Of a DNA stretch of 64,000 bases, positions 31,847 to 43,561 are shown one piece after another (positions within the stretch are counted from its first letter, which is position 1; the number at the start of each line of letters is the position of its first letter). The stretch comes from Helianthus annuus (taxonomy: Eukaryota > Streptophyta > Magnoliopsida > Asterales > Asteraceae). The DNA is taken from NCBI RefSeq assembly GCF_002127325.2, contig NC_035448.2, positions 84,712,087 through 84,776,086 on the forward strand. The letters run 5' to 3'. The notes beneath the pieces were generated by a model. That model worked only from the letters and a program-made list of their open reading frames with translations. It was not told where the DNA came from and did no database searches. The translations under genes were made by a program, and so were the position numbers.

Positions 31847-34800
31847 TGTGACAACTGGCACAAAACTGGTAATTTTCGTACATTCTAATTATTATTAAAT
31901 GACTGCAATTATGTGCTTTAATGTCAACATTATCTGATTTCATACTACACAAGTGAATTCATGCACGTTTTATACTACTAAATATTGCTTTATGCATTAA
32001 CAAGAGCGTTGCGTCAGAAATACTAGTAAACTCACCGGTAAGACACACTGTGTCAACAATTCTGCAGAAAACAAAGTTAGACAATAAAATTGGAGCCTAG
32101 GTGTAGGTCCAATGACAAGAATACATTAAAACCCAACAGTACATACTAGGGTTTATATAGAGACCATCCGAAAGCTAAAATACGCACTAAAAAGCACCCG
32201 AAACGCACTTTAAGTGCAGAATTTTATCAAATTCAGCTATAATCAGCAATAAATCAGCTTTTAACACATGAATATCATGCAGAATTTACGTTTTATTATC
32301 CAGAATATTTCCCTTAGTGTCAGGAATTGAAAGTGTTACAAAAGCATACTTGAAAGACACTAAACGGTGCAATTTAGCACTTCAACGAACCGGTATCTAA
32401 CCGAACAACCGGACATTACCCGGAACATAGAAATATTACTAGGATCATTGCTTTAATGTTTATGACCTAGTTATGGTCCCCGTACACCATAACACCAACT
32501 AAAATATCTAGTAACCAATATAACTAACTAGACACTTGAAATTCAACCTTAAACTAACTAAACAAGTTTTAACCTATGCTATTAAACCCACCCCCCCCCC
32601 CACACTAGTTGCGGCCCCATCATGTCCCCCACATGTGGATTTGTTATAATATTCTAATAGATCATGTTGCACCTTGGGTAACATAATATACAATGGATAA
32701 CATGAGAAGATGGTTATAAAAACTAACCTAGGTGCCATAACCCTCATTACTTCACAACACTTCAACACACTTTTCTTCTCCCTCTCTTTTCTTGGCTTTG
32801 GCCGAACCCAAGAACCCCACCATCATCATCATTCGATCAAGTCTCCCCCATTCCATACATATACAAGGATGTTAGAAGGTGTGCAAAGGAGCTAGGAGCT
32901 TTCGGAAGTTCAAGAACCTTCTTCGTTTGCTATTAACCACCTCATTTCTTTCCTTGAACATCCCTAGCCTTGTGCTAGTGGTAAGAACTTTGATCTTGCT
33001 ATTTTACTTCGATTCTAAGTGGTTAAAAGAAGAATCATAATGTTAATCATGAAGAACACTAATGAATCATAAGAAGTAAACTTGAACATAAGCTTTAAAT
33101 ATGAAGAAAACTTGATGTACATGAGTTGTTATGATTGTTGGTAGAAATGATGTAGATCACCATACAATCTTCCTAGATCATGATTAAAAACATAATCTAG
33201 CAAGATAAGGGATGAACATGTTAAAAATTATGAATCATCCACAAAAAGATCATGGACTTGAAAGAACACTATGTTTTCCTAAAAATAAAGATCAAATTAA
33301 GATGATAAACATGTAGATCTAAATATCCATGAGTGGGTTTTCAAAAGAACCAAGTTAAAAATACAAGTTTTACCTAATCTTAGTTCTTAAACAAATAAAC
33401 CTTATTTTTGGTGGTTAATAAAGTAAAGATACACATGTGTAACAAGAAAAATACAAGAAGTAGTATTTTTAGAAAACATGAGCATAAGTTGTAAAGAATC
33501 ATATTCTTTAAAAATGAAGTTTTTAAAGAAGCAATCACACTTTAAAGGGTAACAAGACTTACTAAATACCCTAGTAAGTTACTACACATTTTTATAAATT
33601 TTCAAGTTCATGAAATAGAGAAATTAGTGTATGTTGTTGATGATTGTTGTTGAAATTGATTGATGATGTTTTTTAAAAGAAAATAAACACATGTTTTGAA
33701 AACATGGGAAACCTCCAATTTTTAGGGGAAACTCTGTCAAAATTTTTATAAATTTTGACACTTAGACAAATATATAATTTTTGAGAAACTTATTCCCTAA
33801 AAATGTATACCAAGGTATTTACCAAGGTTTCCCTAATTTTTGAGTTAAGAAACGATGATTTCGTCAAGGTTAAAAATTTGACATTAAGTATGTATATTTT
33901 TTAGAAAAAATATATATATATCATTTGATCACCAAACTTTGTGATAAGTGTATGCAGTATGTATTATACGTGCTAGTGTATTAGGACTTGAAAATACACT
34001 AAATACTCATGAGAAGTAAAAACACAAAAATACACATACAACATACAAGATACATTATTTGGGTGCAAAACACAAGATACTTGTATTAATTTTTGAGAAA
34101 ATAATATAAGTAAGATACATAGTTAAAAATATTAAATATTTTTATCACAACAATACATATACAAAAGATAGTGACTTGTGCTTGTACGATACAAGTCTAG
34201 TGACTAACGATAATAAAACACGTTTAGGTCACGACGCATTATAAGCAAATCCGGTGAAGTTTACGACGCAAGGAACGCAAAGTTGTGAGTTCATGCTCCC
34301 CCTTTTCTTTAACTGTTTTTGGTTTTATAACTTCGGGGGTGAAATACATGTTATAAATGTTACAATGTTTACAAATGGTATGATACAAAAACAAGAAGCA
34401 CTCTTGGTGATAACTAGTACCAAGTATGATGCGTTTTGAGAAGTGATACAAGAAATGATACGAGAAATCCTGTGACGAATAGGGTACCATAAGCACCATT
34501 AATCGTGTACATACTTAGACCGCAGAACAAAAGGTTAGATCTAATGGGTTCAGGGCAGCCCCACTCTTGGTGACAACTAGTACCGAGTAGTGTTTTTGTG
34601 TCTCCGTCGTGAATCGACAACTAGAAAAATGCCTATGGTTTGGTGACTTCCTATGTCGTGTCACATGTTAAAGGCCTTGCAACCCATTAACAACTTAATA
34701 CATACATGAATACTTGATTTATACATGAATACTTGTTTTACACAAAATACATACCATGTTTTTCATACAAAGTGTACAAATGTTCAATACAAAAACTGCA

Positions 34801-35112
34801 TGAATTCACACCAACATTATGTTGACATTTTTCCAAAACTCACATGTATTTCAGGTAACTAAAGGTGGATGTGCGCGCGGTCTACTCATGCTTGTGGATG
34901 TCATCTGTGTTTATGTTTAAATAAAGTTGTAAACTTTTAAGACAATGTTTCATGCTATCTCGCGATGTAAATGCTAAACTTATGTTTTCAAATTATGAAA
35001 TGTTTGGTATTTGAAGTTATTTTTATGAGCATGTAGTATGTTTACCTTTCGTATGCAATGAGAACCTTTCATGATCACACCTCGTGCTTCCGGCGCAGAA
35101 AGGGGTGTGACA
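31847..35112 (+). repeat. 5' LTR of element B
   Basis: 3266 bp, distantly related to the A LTR: the shared blocks include the TATA region (32712-32724), CCTAGCCTTGTGCTAGTGGT, GTGGTTAAAAGAAGAA and the C5...G5 block. A probable LTR intron spans 32981-34854 (donor GTAAGAAC, acceptor ATGTATTTCAG). A run of 10 or more Cs lies near 32588. No gene. Confidence 0.92.
32981..34854 (+). other. probable intron inside the B LTR leader
   Basis: The donor CTAGTG|GTAAGAAC and acceptor ATGTATTTCAG|GT match in context those of element A although the sequence between has diverged. Splicing is inferred, not shown. Confidence 0.4.
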
Positions 35113-35115
35113 GAT

Positions 35116-35127
35116 TGGTATCAGAGC
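35116..35127 (+). other. primer binding site of element B
   Basis: TGGTATCAGAGC, 3 nt after the LTR end, pairs with initiator tRNA-Met. Confidence 0.93.
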
Positions 35128-35730
35128 TGCGATTGTAGTGAACCAAGATTCCTTCTCGAGTCTAGTCTACAATCTCTATGATCCTATCACGAAAACAATT
35201 TTTCAAAAAGTTTTCATTGCATAAAACGTCCCGCGACATCCACGACCTGAAACAGTTTACAAGAGTCAAGAAATGACACTACGAGACTTAGGGTGCACTG
35301 GAGTAGCACTTGTCTTTGATTAACGAATTAGTTGCAATTATGTGTGGTATTTGATATATACATATAATAGAAGTAGAATGTCACACGTATATGTGACTTT
35401 GCCTGGAAACAGTAACCTATCTGAAGGAAGAGATACGAGGTGAAACAAACTGTGCGGACTGTGCAAGGAGTTACGTAATTATGGATGCATACATAATTAT
35501 GGAATTCTGTGCATAGAAACCATAGCAAGTCTTGTCACGTATAGCTTCCCTCAGTACAAGAAAAGGGCAAACGTAAACACCCCACCCCCAACCTACTAAA
35601 TACTCTGCTAGAGTAAGAATTGTTTGATGTCACTTATGTGGTATATACCTGCGTATATATATACTACTACTGTCTCGTATGACGATATCAAACAAATGTC
35701 TAACCCTATTGTGTTATGTTCTGTCAGAAC
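35128..35730 (+). other. untranslated leader of element B
   Basis: 600 bp between the primer site and the gag ATG, without a supported ORF. It starts GCGATTGTAGTGAACCAAGATTCC, cut here as GCGATTGTAG, and parallels the leader of A after its primer site. Unlike A it has no upstream acidic ORF. Confidence 0.6.
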
Positions 35731-35938
35731 ATGGCACCCAGAAGAGCTGTGAACGCTCGTGATCAACCTCCTCCTCCCCCGCTGCCAAAGACTGCTGAAG
35801 AGCTGAACGCTCTACTGGAAGAAAGGATCTCCGCAGCTATCGCCCAGTACGAGGCGAACCGCACCGAAGACAGTGGAGGACCAAGCAATGCTAGATGTAA
35901 CGGACATGAAGATTCGTCTGGAGGAAACGCAGCTCAAG
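35731..35938 (+). pseudogene. element B gag, exon 1
   Basis: The ATG at 35731 starts MAPRRAVNARDQPPPPPLPK, then KTAEELNALLEERISAAIA, 69 codons plus one base. The region is proline-rich and then helical. It ends GCTCAAG|GTAACC. If the intron were kept, the frame would stop at a TAA eight codons later (35959-35961), so splicing is needed for full gag. Confidence 0.7.
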
Positions 35939-36040
35939 GTAACCTTAAGACAATTTGCTAAGCATGGAGAAATTTATGAACGGTCTTTGTTTTATTATTT
36001 CTTCGATTGCTCACAAGTGAATTGGTTGGATCAATTACAG
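35939..36040 (+). other. gag intron of element B (102 bp)
   Basis: It begins GTAACC and ends ATCAATTACAG after a T-rich stretch (TTTGTTTTATTATTTC). It is in phase 1 (G|GC). Its length is a multiple of three but it contains an in-frame TAA. Removal joins exon 1 to GCTFKQFLDCKPLNYDG, the start of the capsid. The same position carries an intron in A and C. Confidence 0.65.
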
Positions 36041-37075
36041 GCTGCACCTTCAAGCAGTTCCTTGACTGTAAACCACTGAACTATGATGGCACTGGTGGAG
36101 CAGTGGCGTTTGTACGCTGGACGGAAAAGACTGAAGCCACTATCCGCATGAGCAAGTGTACCGTGGATCAACAAGTCACTTTTGCTACTGGGTTGTTTAT
36201 CGATGAAGCTCTGACTTGGTGGAACTTGCAAGTTCAAACTCTGGGTGATGATGCCGCTTATGGCCTAACTTGGGATGAACTAAAAGAAAGAATGAGAGAG
36301 AAGTATTGCTCACGTGCTGAACTCCAAAGGTTGGAGACTGAGTTCTGGCACATGACTATGGAAGGTGCTGACATCACCGTGTATACTCGAAGGTTCCACG
36401 ATCTGTCAAGGGTAATCCCCTATATGGTGACTCCTGAATTTAAGCGCGTTGAACGCTACATCTGGGGATTGGCCCCGGAGTTTCGCAGTTTGGTAACTTC
36501 GGCCAAACCCGCAACAATCACCGAGGCTGTAACTCTGGCTGTCAGCCTTACTGAAGATGCTGTCCGAATGAAGAAGCTATCACTAAACCCAACAGAAAAG
36601 ACCGAGACGCATGCTGAGTCATCCGGCGACAAGAAAAGGAAACATGCAAACCTGAATCAAGCAACTCGTAACAACAAGGGTTCCCACAAGAAGCGTGACA
36701 CCAACCCGCCTCAGGAGGCGAAATCTCTTGCAGCCATGAATGACGCTCCAGCTAAGGGATAACTGGGCACCTTACCCAAATGCAATCGGTGCAAGCGTCA
36801 TCACGAAGGAGTTTGTCGCATTTCAAAGTGTGACAAGTGTGGAAAGTTGGGTCACCGCACTGAAGACTGCTGGGGTAAGGGAAACAGGAACGGGAGTGGA
36901 AACCGCAACGGTGCTGGAAACAATGGGGGAAATGGAAATGGTAATGGTAACCGAGTTGGAAATGAGGCTGGGCGAAACCAAGGATGCTTCAGTTGTGGAA
37001 GCAACGAACATTTCATGAAAGACTGCCCAAAGAGAAACAATGCTCAGGCTCGAGCATTTGTGATTGGAGCAAGGG
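36041..37075 (+). pseudogene. element B gag, capsid and nucleocapsid
   Basis: The capsid core includes AFVRWTEKTEATIRMSKC, LTWWNLQVQTLGDDAAYG, WDELKERMREKYCSRAEL and RRFHDLSRVIPYMVTPEF. An in-frame TAA at 36760-36762 cuts it before the nucleocapsid. The same frame then resumes with CNRCKRHHEGVC, the knuckle CDKCGKLGHRTEDC, a Gly/Asn-rich linker and the second knuckle CFSCGSNEHFMKDC, with all zinc ligands intact. The capsid forms particles and the knuckles bind the element RNA. Confidence 0.85.
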
Positions 37076-37470
37076 ACGCACACGAGGACCCTAACGTGGT
37101 CACCGGTACGTTTCTTATTAACAATCACTTTGCATCCATATTATCTGACACTGGTGCCGATTATAGTTTCATGTCTGTGGAATTTAAACGTATGCTTGGG
37201 ATAGAGTCTAGTAGATTGGATATTCCTTACTCTATAGAACTAGCCAATGGTAAACTAGTTGAATCGGGCGAAGTTGTTAGAGGCTGCACACTAGAACTTG
37301 GTGAACGAAGATTTAGCATCGACCTCTTACCTATTCAATTGGGTAGCTTCGATGTAGTAGTCGGAATGGACTGGCTGTCTAAGAACAAAGCTGAAGTTAT
37401 TTGTCATAAGAAGACCATTCGCATCCCATTGGCGAATGATGAAACTCTCATCGTACATGGAGAAAAATGA
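37076..37470 (+). pseudogene. element B aspartic protease
   Basis: A retropepsin-like domain follows the second knuckle without a break. The active-site loop DTGAD is intact at 37147-37161, followed by FMSVEFKRMLG, PYSIELANGKLVE and the conserved DVVVGMDWLSKNKAEV. It cleaves the polyprotein. A TGA at 37468-37470 ends the open stretch; the same frame continues into RT. Confidence 0.85.
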
Positions 37471-39100
37471 GACGCGCCTCTACGAATCATTAGTTGCATG
37501 AATGCACAGAAGTGCCTAAGGAAAGGACGTGTTGCTTTCCTAGCTCACGTTGTTGATAAGAAGGCTGAGGAGCCAAAACTCGAAGACACCCCTGTGGTGA
37601 AGGAATTCCCTCATGTTTTTCCCGAAGATCTGCCAGGACTACCTCCGCAACGACAAGTCGAATTCCGTATAGACTTGGTTCCAGGAGCCACTCCTGTAGC
37701 CAAGGCACCCTATCGACTTGCGCCATCCGAGATGCAAGAATTATCTACACAACTCCAGGAGTTGTTGGATAAAGGATTCATAAGGCCAAGCTTCTCGCCC
37801 TAGGGAGCTCCAGTATTGTTCGTGAAGAAAAAGGATGGAACTCTGCGGATGTGTATCGATTACAGAGAACTGAACAAGCTCACTATCAAGAATCGGTATC
37901 CACTATCGAGGATTGATGACTTATTTGATCAGTTGCAAGGATCAAGCTACTATTCCAAGATCGACCTTCGATTTGGATACCATCAGTTAAGGATACAAGA
38001 GGAAAGCGTACCAAAGACTGCATTCAGAACACGCTATGGGCATTACGATTTTCTTGTGATGCCATTCGGACTGACGAACGCGCCAGCGGTATTTATGGAT
38101 CTGATGAACCGCGTATGCAAACCATATCTCGATATATTCGTGATTGTATTTATCGATGATATCCTGATCTACTCACGGACGAAAGAAGAGCACGGGCAAC
38201 ACCTCAGAACCATACTAGAACTACTGAAGAAAGAGAAACTCTATGCAAAATTCTCAAAGTGCGAATTCTGGATTCACGAAGTTAAATTTCTTGGTCACGT
38301 CGTGAATGAGAAGGGCATTCACGTAGACCCATCCAAGATTGAAGCCATAAAGAATTGGGAAGCCCCCAAAACCCCAACTGAAGTTCGTCAATTTTTGGGC
38401 TTAGCGGGCTATTACCGACGATTCATTGAGAATTTCTCAAAGATAGCTCAACCGCTAACTACCCTTACACAGAAAGACAAGAAGTACGACTGGGGTGACA
38501 AGCAGGAAGAAGCCTTCCAACTACTTAAAAACAAGCTATGCGATGCACCAATACTGTCATTACCCGAAGGCACTGAAGACTTTGTGGTATACTGCAACGC
38601 TTCACGACAAGGTTTGGGTTGCGTGCTCATGCAACGCCAGAATGTCATCGCTTATGCTTCAAGACAATTGAAGGTTCACGAAAGAAACTATACCACTCAT
38701 GACCTGGAACTCGGCGCGGTGGTATTCGCCTTGAAGATCTGGCGACATTATCTATATGGTACACGATGCACAATCTTCACAGATCACAAGAGCCTGCAAC
38801 ACATACTTGATCAGAAGGAATTGAACATGCGCCAACGGCGATGGGTCGAGCTGCTAAATGATTACGACTGTGAAATTAAGTACCATCCTGGAAAGGCAAA
38901 CGTTGTAGCGGACGCATTAAGTCGAAAAGAAAGGGTTAAGACCCTAAGGGTTCGAGCATTAGAAATGACTATTCGAACGAACCTCACTGCACGTATTCGT
39001 GACGCACAACAAGAAGCCCTTAAAATAGAAAACCATAAAGTTGAATACCTCTGTGGTATGTTGAAGTATATGGTGCCAAATGAAAAGGGAGTCTTATACT
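37471..39100 (+). pseudogene. element B reverse transcriptase and RNase H
   Basis: The frame continues as MNAQKCLRKGRVAFLAHVVD to a TAG at 37801-37803 (a Trp codon in element C at this place), then [20 protein letters not shown]. The RT motifs [30 protein letters not shown] and FIDDIL (YxDD equivalent) are intact. In RNase H the first catalytic motif reads YCNAS at 38590-38604, while element C has YCDAS, so the metal-binding Asp is Asn (AAC, 38596-38598). The later RNase H signature ([20 protein letters not shown]) and the tail [13 protein letters not shown] are present. Confidence 0.88.
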
Positions 39101-40437
39101 TTAAGAAGCGTATTTGGGTTCCGTTATATGGCGGTATTCGAGATGTCATCCTTGATGAAGCGCACAAATCGAGATACTCGATTCACCCAGGATCGGACAA
39201 GATGTATCAAGACTTAAAAGAATACTATTTGTGGCCGAGACTTAAAAGCGATGTTGCTGTTCATGTTGGAAAATGCCTAACCTGTGCTAAGGTTAAGGCT
39301 GAATATCAGAAACCGTCCGGTCTATTACAACAACCAGAGATACCTATGTGGAAGTGGGAATAAATCTCGATGGACTTCATAACGAAGTTACCCAAGACCC
39401 CGAGAGGGCACGATATGATATGGGTAATAATCGATCGGTTAACAAAGTTTGCACATTTCCTACCAATCCGAGAGAAGGATAGCACTGGAAAGCTTGCTGA
39501 GATATACCTAAAAGAAATTGTGACGCGTCATGGAGTGCCTATCTCAATCATTTCAGATAGAGATGGACGGTTTGTCTCAAGGATCTGGCAATCCTTTCAG
39601 GAAGCCCTTGGATCTCAGCTGGATCTAAGCATGGCATTCCATCCACAAACAGACGGCCAGAGCGAATGGACTATACAAACGTTAGAAGATATGCTTCGCG
39701 CATGTGTTATGGACCTAGGCGGCAGCTGGGATACTCATCTACCCTTAGTCGAGTTTTCCTACAATAACAGTTATCATACAAGCATAAGAGCCGCACCGTT
39801 CGAAGCTCTGTATGGCCGCAAGTGCCGATCGCCCTTATGTTGGGCAGACGCCAGAGATAAACGCGTGGTTGGTACTGAATTGGTACAAGAGACAACCGAC
39901 AAGATTACGCAGATCCGAGAGCGCATTAGGGCGGCTCGAGATCGACAAAAGAGCTACGCAGATCGAAGACGAAAACCATTAGAATTCGAGGTGGGAGACA
40001 AAGTGTTGTTAAAGGTCTCACCTTGGAAGGGCGTAGTAAGATTCGGAAAACGTGGGAAGCTGAATCCACGATACATCGGACCATTCAAGATTTTGGAGAG
40101 AATTGGTACCGTGGCATACAAGTTGGAATTCCCGGAAGAACTTAATGGAGTGCATGATATGTTCCATGTATCCAACCTCAAGAAGAGTCCAACACAAGAA
40201 GACGTGATCAACCCTGCGGATGAAGTGCATATTGAAGACACCCTCCGATTTACAGAACAACCCGTTGAGGTTACAGACTGAAAAGTCAATAAGACCAGGA
40301 GGAGCACAGTCAAACATGTCAAAGTACGTTGGAACTCTAAACACGGTCCCGAGTACACGTGGAAACGTGAAGACCAGTTTAAAGAAAAGTATCCCCACCT
40401 GTACAAGAAGACTCCTGCCAGAGCTAGTTCGGCCTGA
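39101..40437 (+). pseudogene. element B integrase and chromodomain-like tail
   Basis: The HHCC zinc domain ([19 protein letters not shown]... with CLTCAK) is followed by a TAA at 39361-39363 (Gln in C). The catalytic core keeps D ([12 protein letters not shown]), D ([11 protein letters not shown]) and E ([15 protein letters not shown]). Next come the [16 protein letters not shown] barrel and [12 protein letters not shown] at 40279-40281 interrupts the C-terminus, but the frame goes on through VKVRWNSKHGPEYTWKRED, a chromodomain-like segment expected to guide integration, to the final TGA at 40435-40437. Confidence 0.88.
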
Positions 40438-40459
40438 ATTTCGGGACGAAAATCTTTTA

Positions 40460-40471
40460 ACGGGGGGAGAC
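40460..40471 (+). other. polypurine tract of element B
   Basis: ACGGGGGGAGAC, directly before the 3' LTR start at 40472. Confidence 0.8.
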
Positions 40472-43400
40472 TGTGACAACTGGCACAAAACCGGTAATTT
40501 CCGTACATTCTAATTATTATTAAATGACTGCAATTATGTGCTTTAATGTCAACATTATCTGATTTCATACTACACAAGTGAATTCTGCACGTTTTATACT
40601 ACTAAATATTGCTTTATGCATTAACAAGCGCGTTGCGTCAGAAATACTAGTAAACTCACCGGTAAGACACACTGTGTCAACAATTCTGCAGAAAACAGTT
40701 AGACAATAAAATTGGAGCCTAGGTGTAGGTCCAATGACAAGAATACATTAAAACCTAAGAGTACATACAAGGGTTTATATATAGACCATCTGGAAGCTAA
40801 AATACGCACTAAAAAGCATCCGAAACACACTTTAAATGCAGAATTTTATCAAATTTAGCTATAATCAGCAATAAATCAGCTTTTAACACATGAATATCAT
40901 GCAGAATTTACGTTTTATTATCCAGAATATTTCCCTTAGTGTCAGGAATTGAAAGTGTTACAAAAGCATACTTGAAAGACACTAAACGGTGCAATTTAGC
41001 ACTTTAACGAACCGGTATCTAACCGAACAACCGGACATTACCCGGAACATAGAAATATTACTAGGAGCATTGCTTTAATATTTCTGACCTAGTTATGGTC
41101 CCTGTACACCATAACACCCACTAAAATATCTAGTAACTAATATAACTAACTAGACACTTGAAATTCAACCTTAAACTAACTAAACTAGTTTTAACCTATG
41201 CTATTACCCCCCCCCCCACCTAGTTGCGGCCCCATCATGTCCCCCACATGTGGATTTGTTATAATATTCTAATAGATCATGTTGCACCTTGGGTAACATA
41301 ATATACAATGGATAACATGAGAAGATGGTTATAAGAACTAACCTAGGTGCCATAACCCTCATTACTTCAAAACACTTCAACACACTTTTCTTCTCCCTCT
41401 CTTTTCTTGGCTTCGGCCGAACCCAAGCACCCCACCATCATCATCATTCGATCAAGTCTCCCCCATTCCGTACAAATACAAGGATGTTAGAAGGTGTGCA
41501 AAGGAGCTAGGAGCTTTCAGAAGTTCAAGAACCTTCTTCGTTTGCTATTAACCACCTCATTTCTTTCCTTGAACATCCCTAGCCTTGTGCTAGTGGTAAG
41601 AACTTTGATCTTGCTATTTTACTTCCATTCTAAGTGGTTAAAAGAAGAATCATAATGTTAATCATGAAGAACACTAACGAATCATAAGAAGTAAACTTGA
41701 ACATAAGCTTTAAACATGAAGAAAACTTAATGTACATGAGTTGTTATGATTGTTGGTAGAAATGATGTAGATCATCATACAATCTTGCTAGATCATGATT
41801 AAAAACATAATCTAGCAAGATAAGGGATGAACATGTTAAAAATTATGAATCATCCACAAAAAGATCATGGACATGAAAGAACGCTATGTTTTCCTAAAAA
41901 TAAAGATCAAAGTAAGATGATAAACATGTAGATCTAAATATCCATGAGTGGTTTTTCAAAAGAACCAAGTTAAAAATACAAGTTTTACCTAATCTTAGTT
42001 CTTAAACAAATAAACCTTATTTTTGGTGGTTAATAAAGTAAAGATACACATGTGTAACAAGAAAAATACAAGAAGTAGTATTTTTAGAAAACATGAACAT
42101 AAGTTGTAAAGAATCATATTCTTTAAAAATGAAGATTTTAAAGAAGCAATCACACCTTAAAGGGTAACAAGACTTACTAAATACCCTAGTAAGTTACTAC
42201 ACATTTTTATAAATTTTCAAGTTCATGAAATAGAGAAATTAGTGTATGTTGTTGAAATTGATTGATGATGTTTTTTAAAAGAAAATAAACACATGTTTTG
42301 AAAACATGGGAAACCTCCAAATTTTAGGGGAAACTCTGTCAAAATTTTTATAAATTTTGACACTTAGACAAATATATAAGTTTTGAGAAACTTATTCCCT
42401 AAAAATGTATGCCAAGGTATATACCAAGGTTTCCCTAATTTTTGAGTTAAGAAACGATGATTTCGTCAAGGTTAAAAATTTGACATTAAGTATTTATATT
42501 TTTTAGAAAAATATATATATATCATTTGATCACCAAACTTTGTGATAAGTGTATGGAGTATGTATTATACGTGCTAGTGTATTAGGACTTGAAAATACAC
42601 TAAATACTCATTTGAAGTAAAAACACAAAAATACACAAACAACATACAAGATACATAATTCGGGTGCAAAACACAAGATACTTATATTAATTTTTGAGAA
42701 AATAATATAAGTAAGATACATAGTTAAAAATATAAAATATTTTTAACACAACAATACATATACAAAAGATAGTGACTTGTGCTTGTACGATACAAGTCTA
42801 GTGACTAACGATAATAAAACACGTTTAGGTCACGAAGCATTATAAGCAAATCCGGTGAAGTTTACGACGTAAGGAACGCAAAGTTGTGAGTTCATGCTCC
42901 CCCTTTTCTTTAACTGTTTTTGGTTTTATAACTTCGGGGTTGAAATACATGTTATAAATGTTACAATATTTACAAATGGTATGATACAAAAACAAGAAGC
43001 ACTCTTGGTGATAACTAGTACCAAGTATGATGCATTTTGAGAAGTGATACAAGAATTGATACGAGAAATCGTGTCACGAATAGGGTACCATAAGCACCAT
43101 TAATCGTCTATGTACTTAGACTGCAGAACAAAAGGTTATATCTAATGGGTTCAGGGCAGCCCCACTCTTGGTGACAACTAGTACCGAGTAGTGTTTTTGT
43201 GTCTCCGTCGTGAATCGACAACTAGAAAAATGCCTATAGTTTGGTGACTTCCTATGTCATGTCACATGTTAATGGCCTTGCAACCCATTAACAACTTAAT
43301 ACATACATGAATACTTCATTTATACATGAATACTTGTTTTACACAGTATACATACCATGTTTTTCATACAAAGTGTACAAACGTTCAATACAAAAACTGC

Positions 43401-43561
43401 ATGAATTCACACCAACATTATGTTGACGTTTTTCCAAAACTCACATGTATTTCAGGTAACTAAAGATGGATGTGCACGCGGTCTACTCATGCTTGTGGAT
43501 GTCGTCTGTGTTTATGTTTAAATAAAGTTGTAAACTTTTAAGACAATGTTTCAGGCTATCT

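Noticed and set aside
32580..32600. C homopolymer in the B LTR as a functional site
   Set aside because: Length differs between the LTR copies (also near 41207); most likely slippage.
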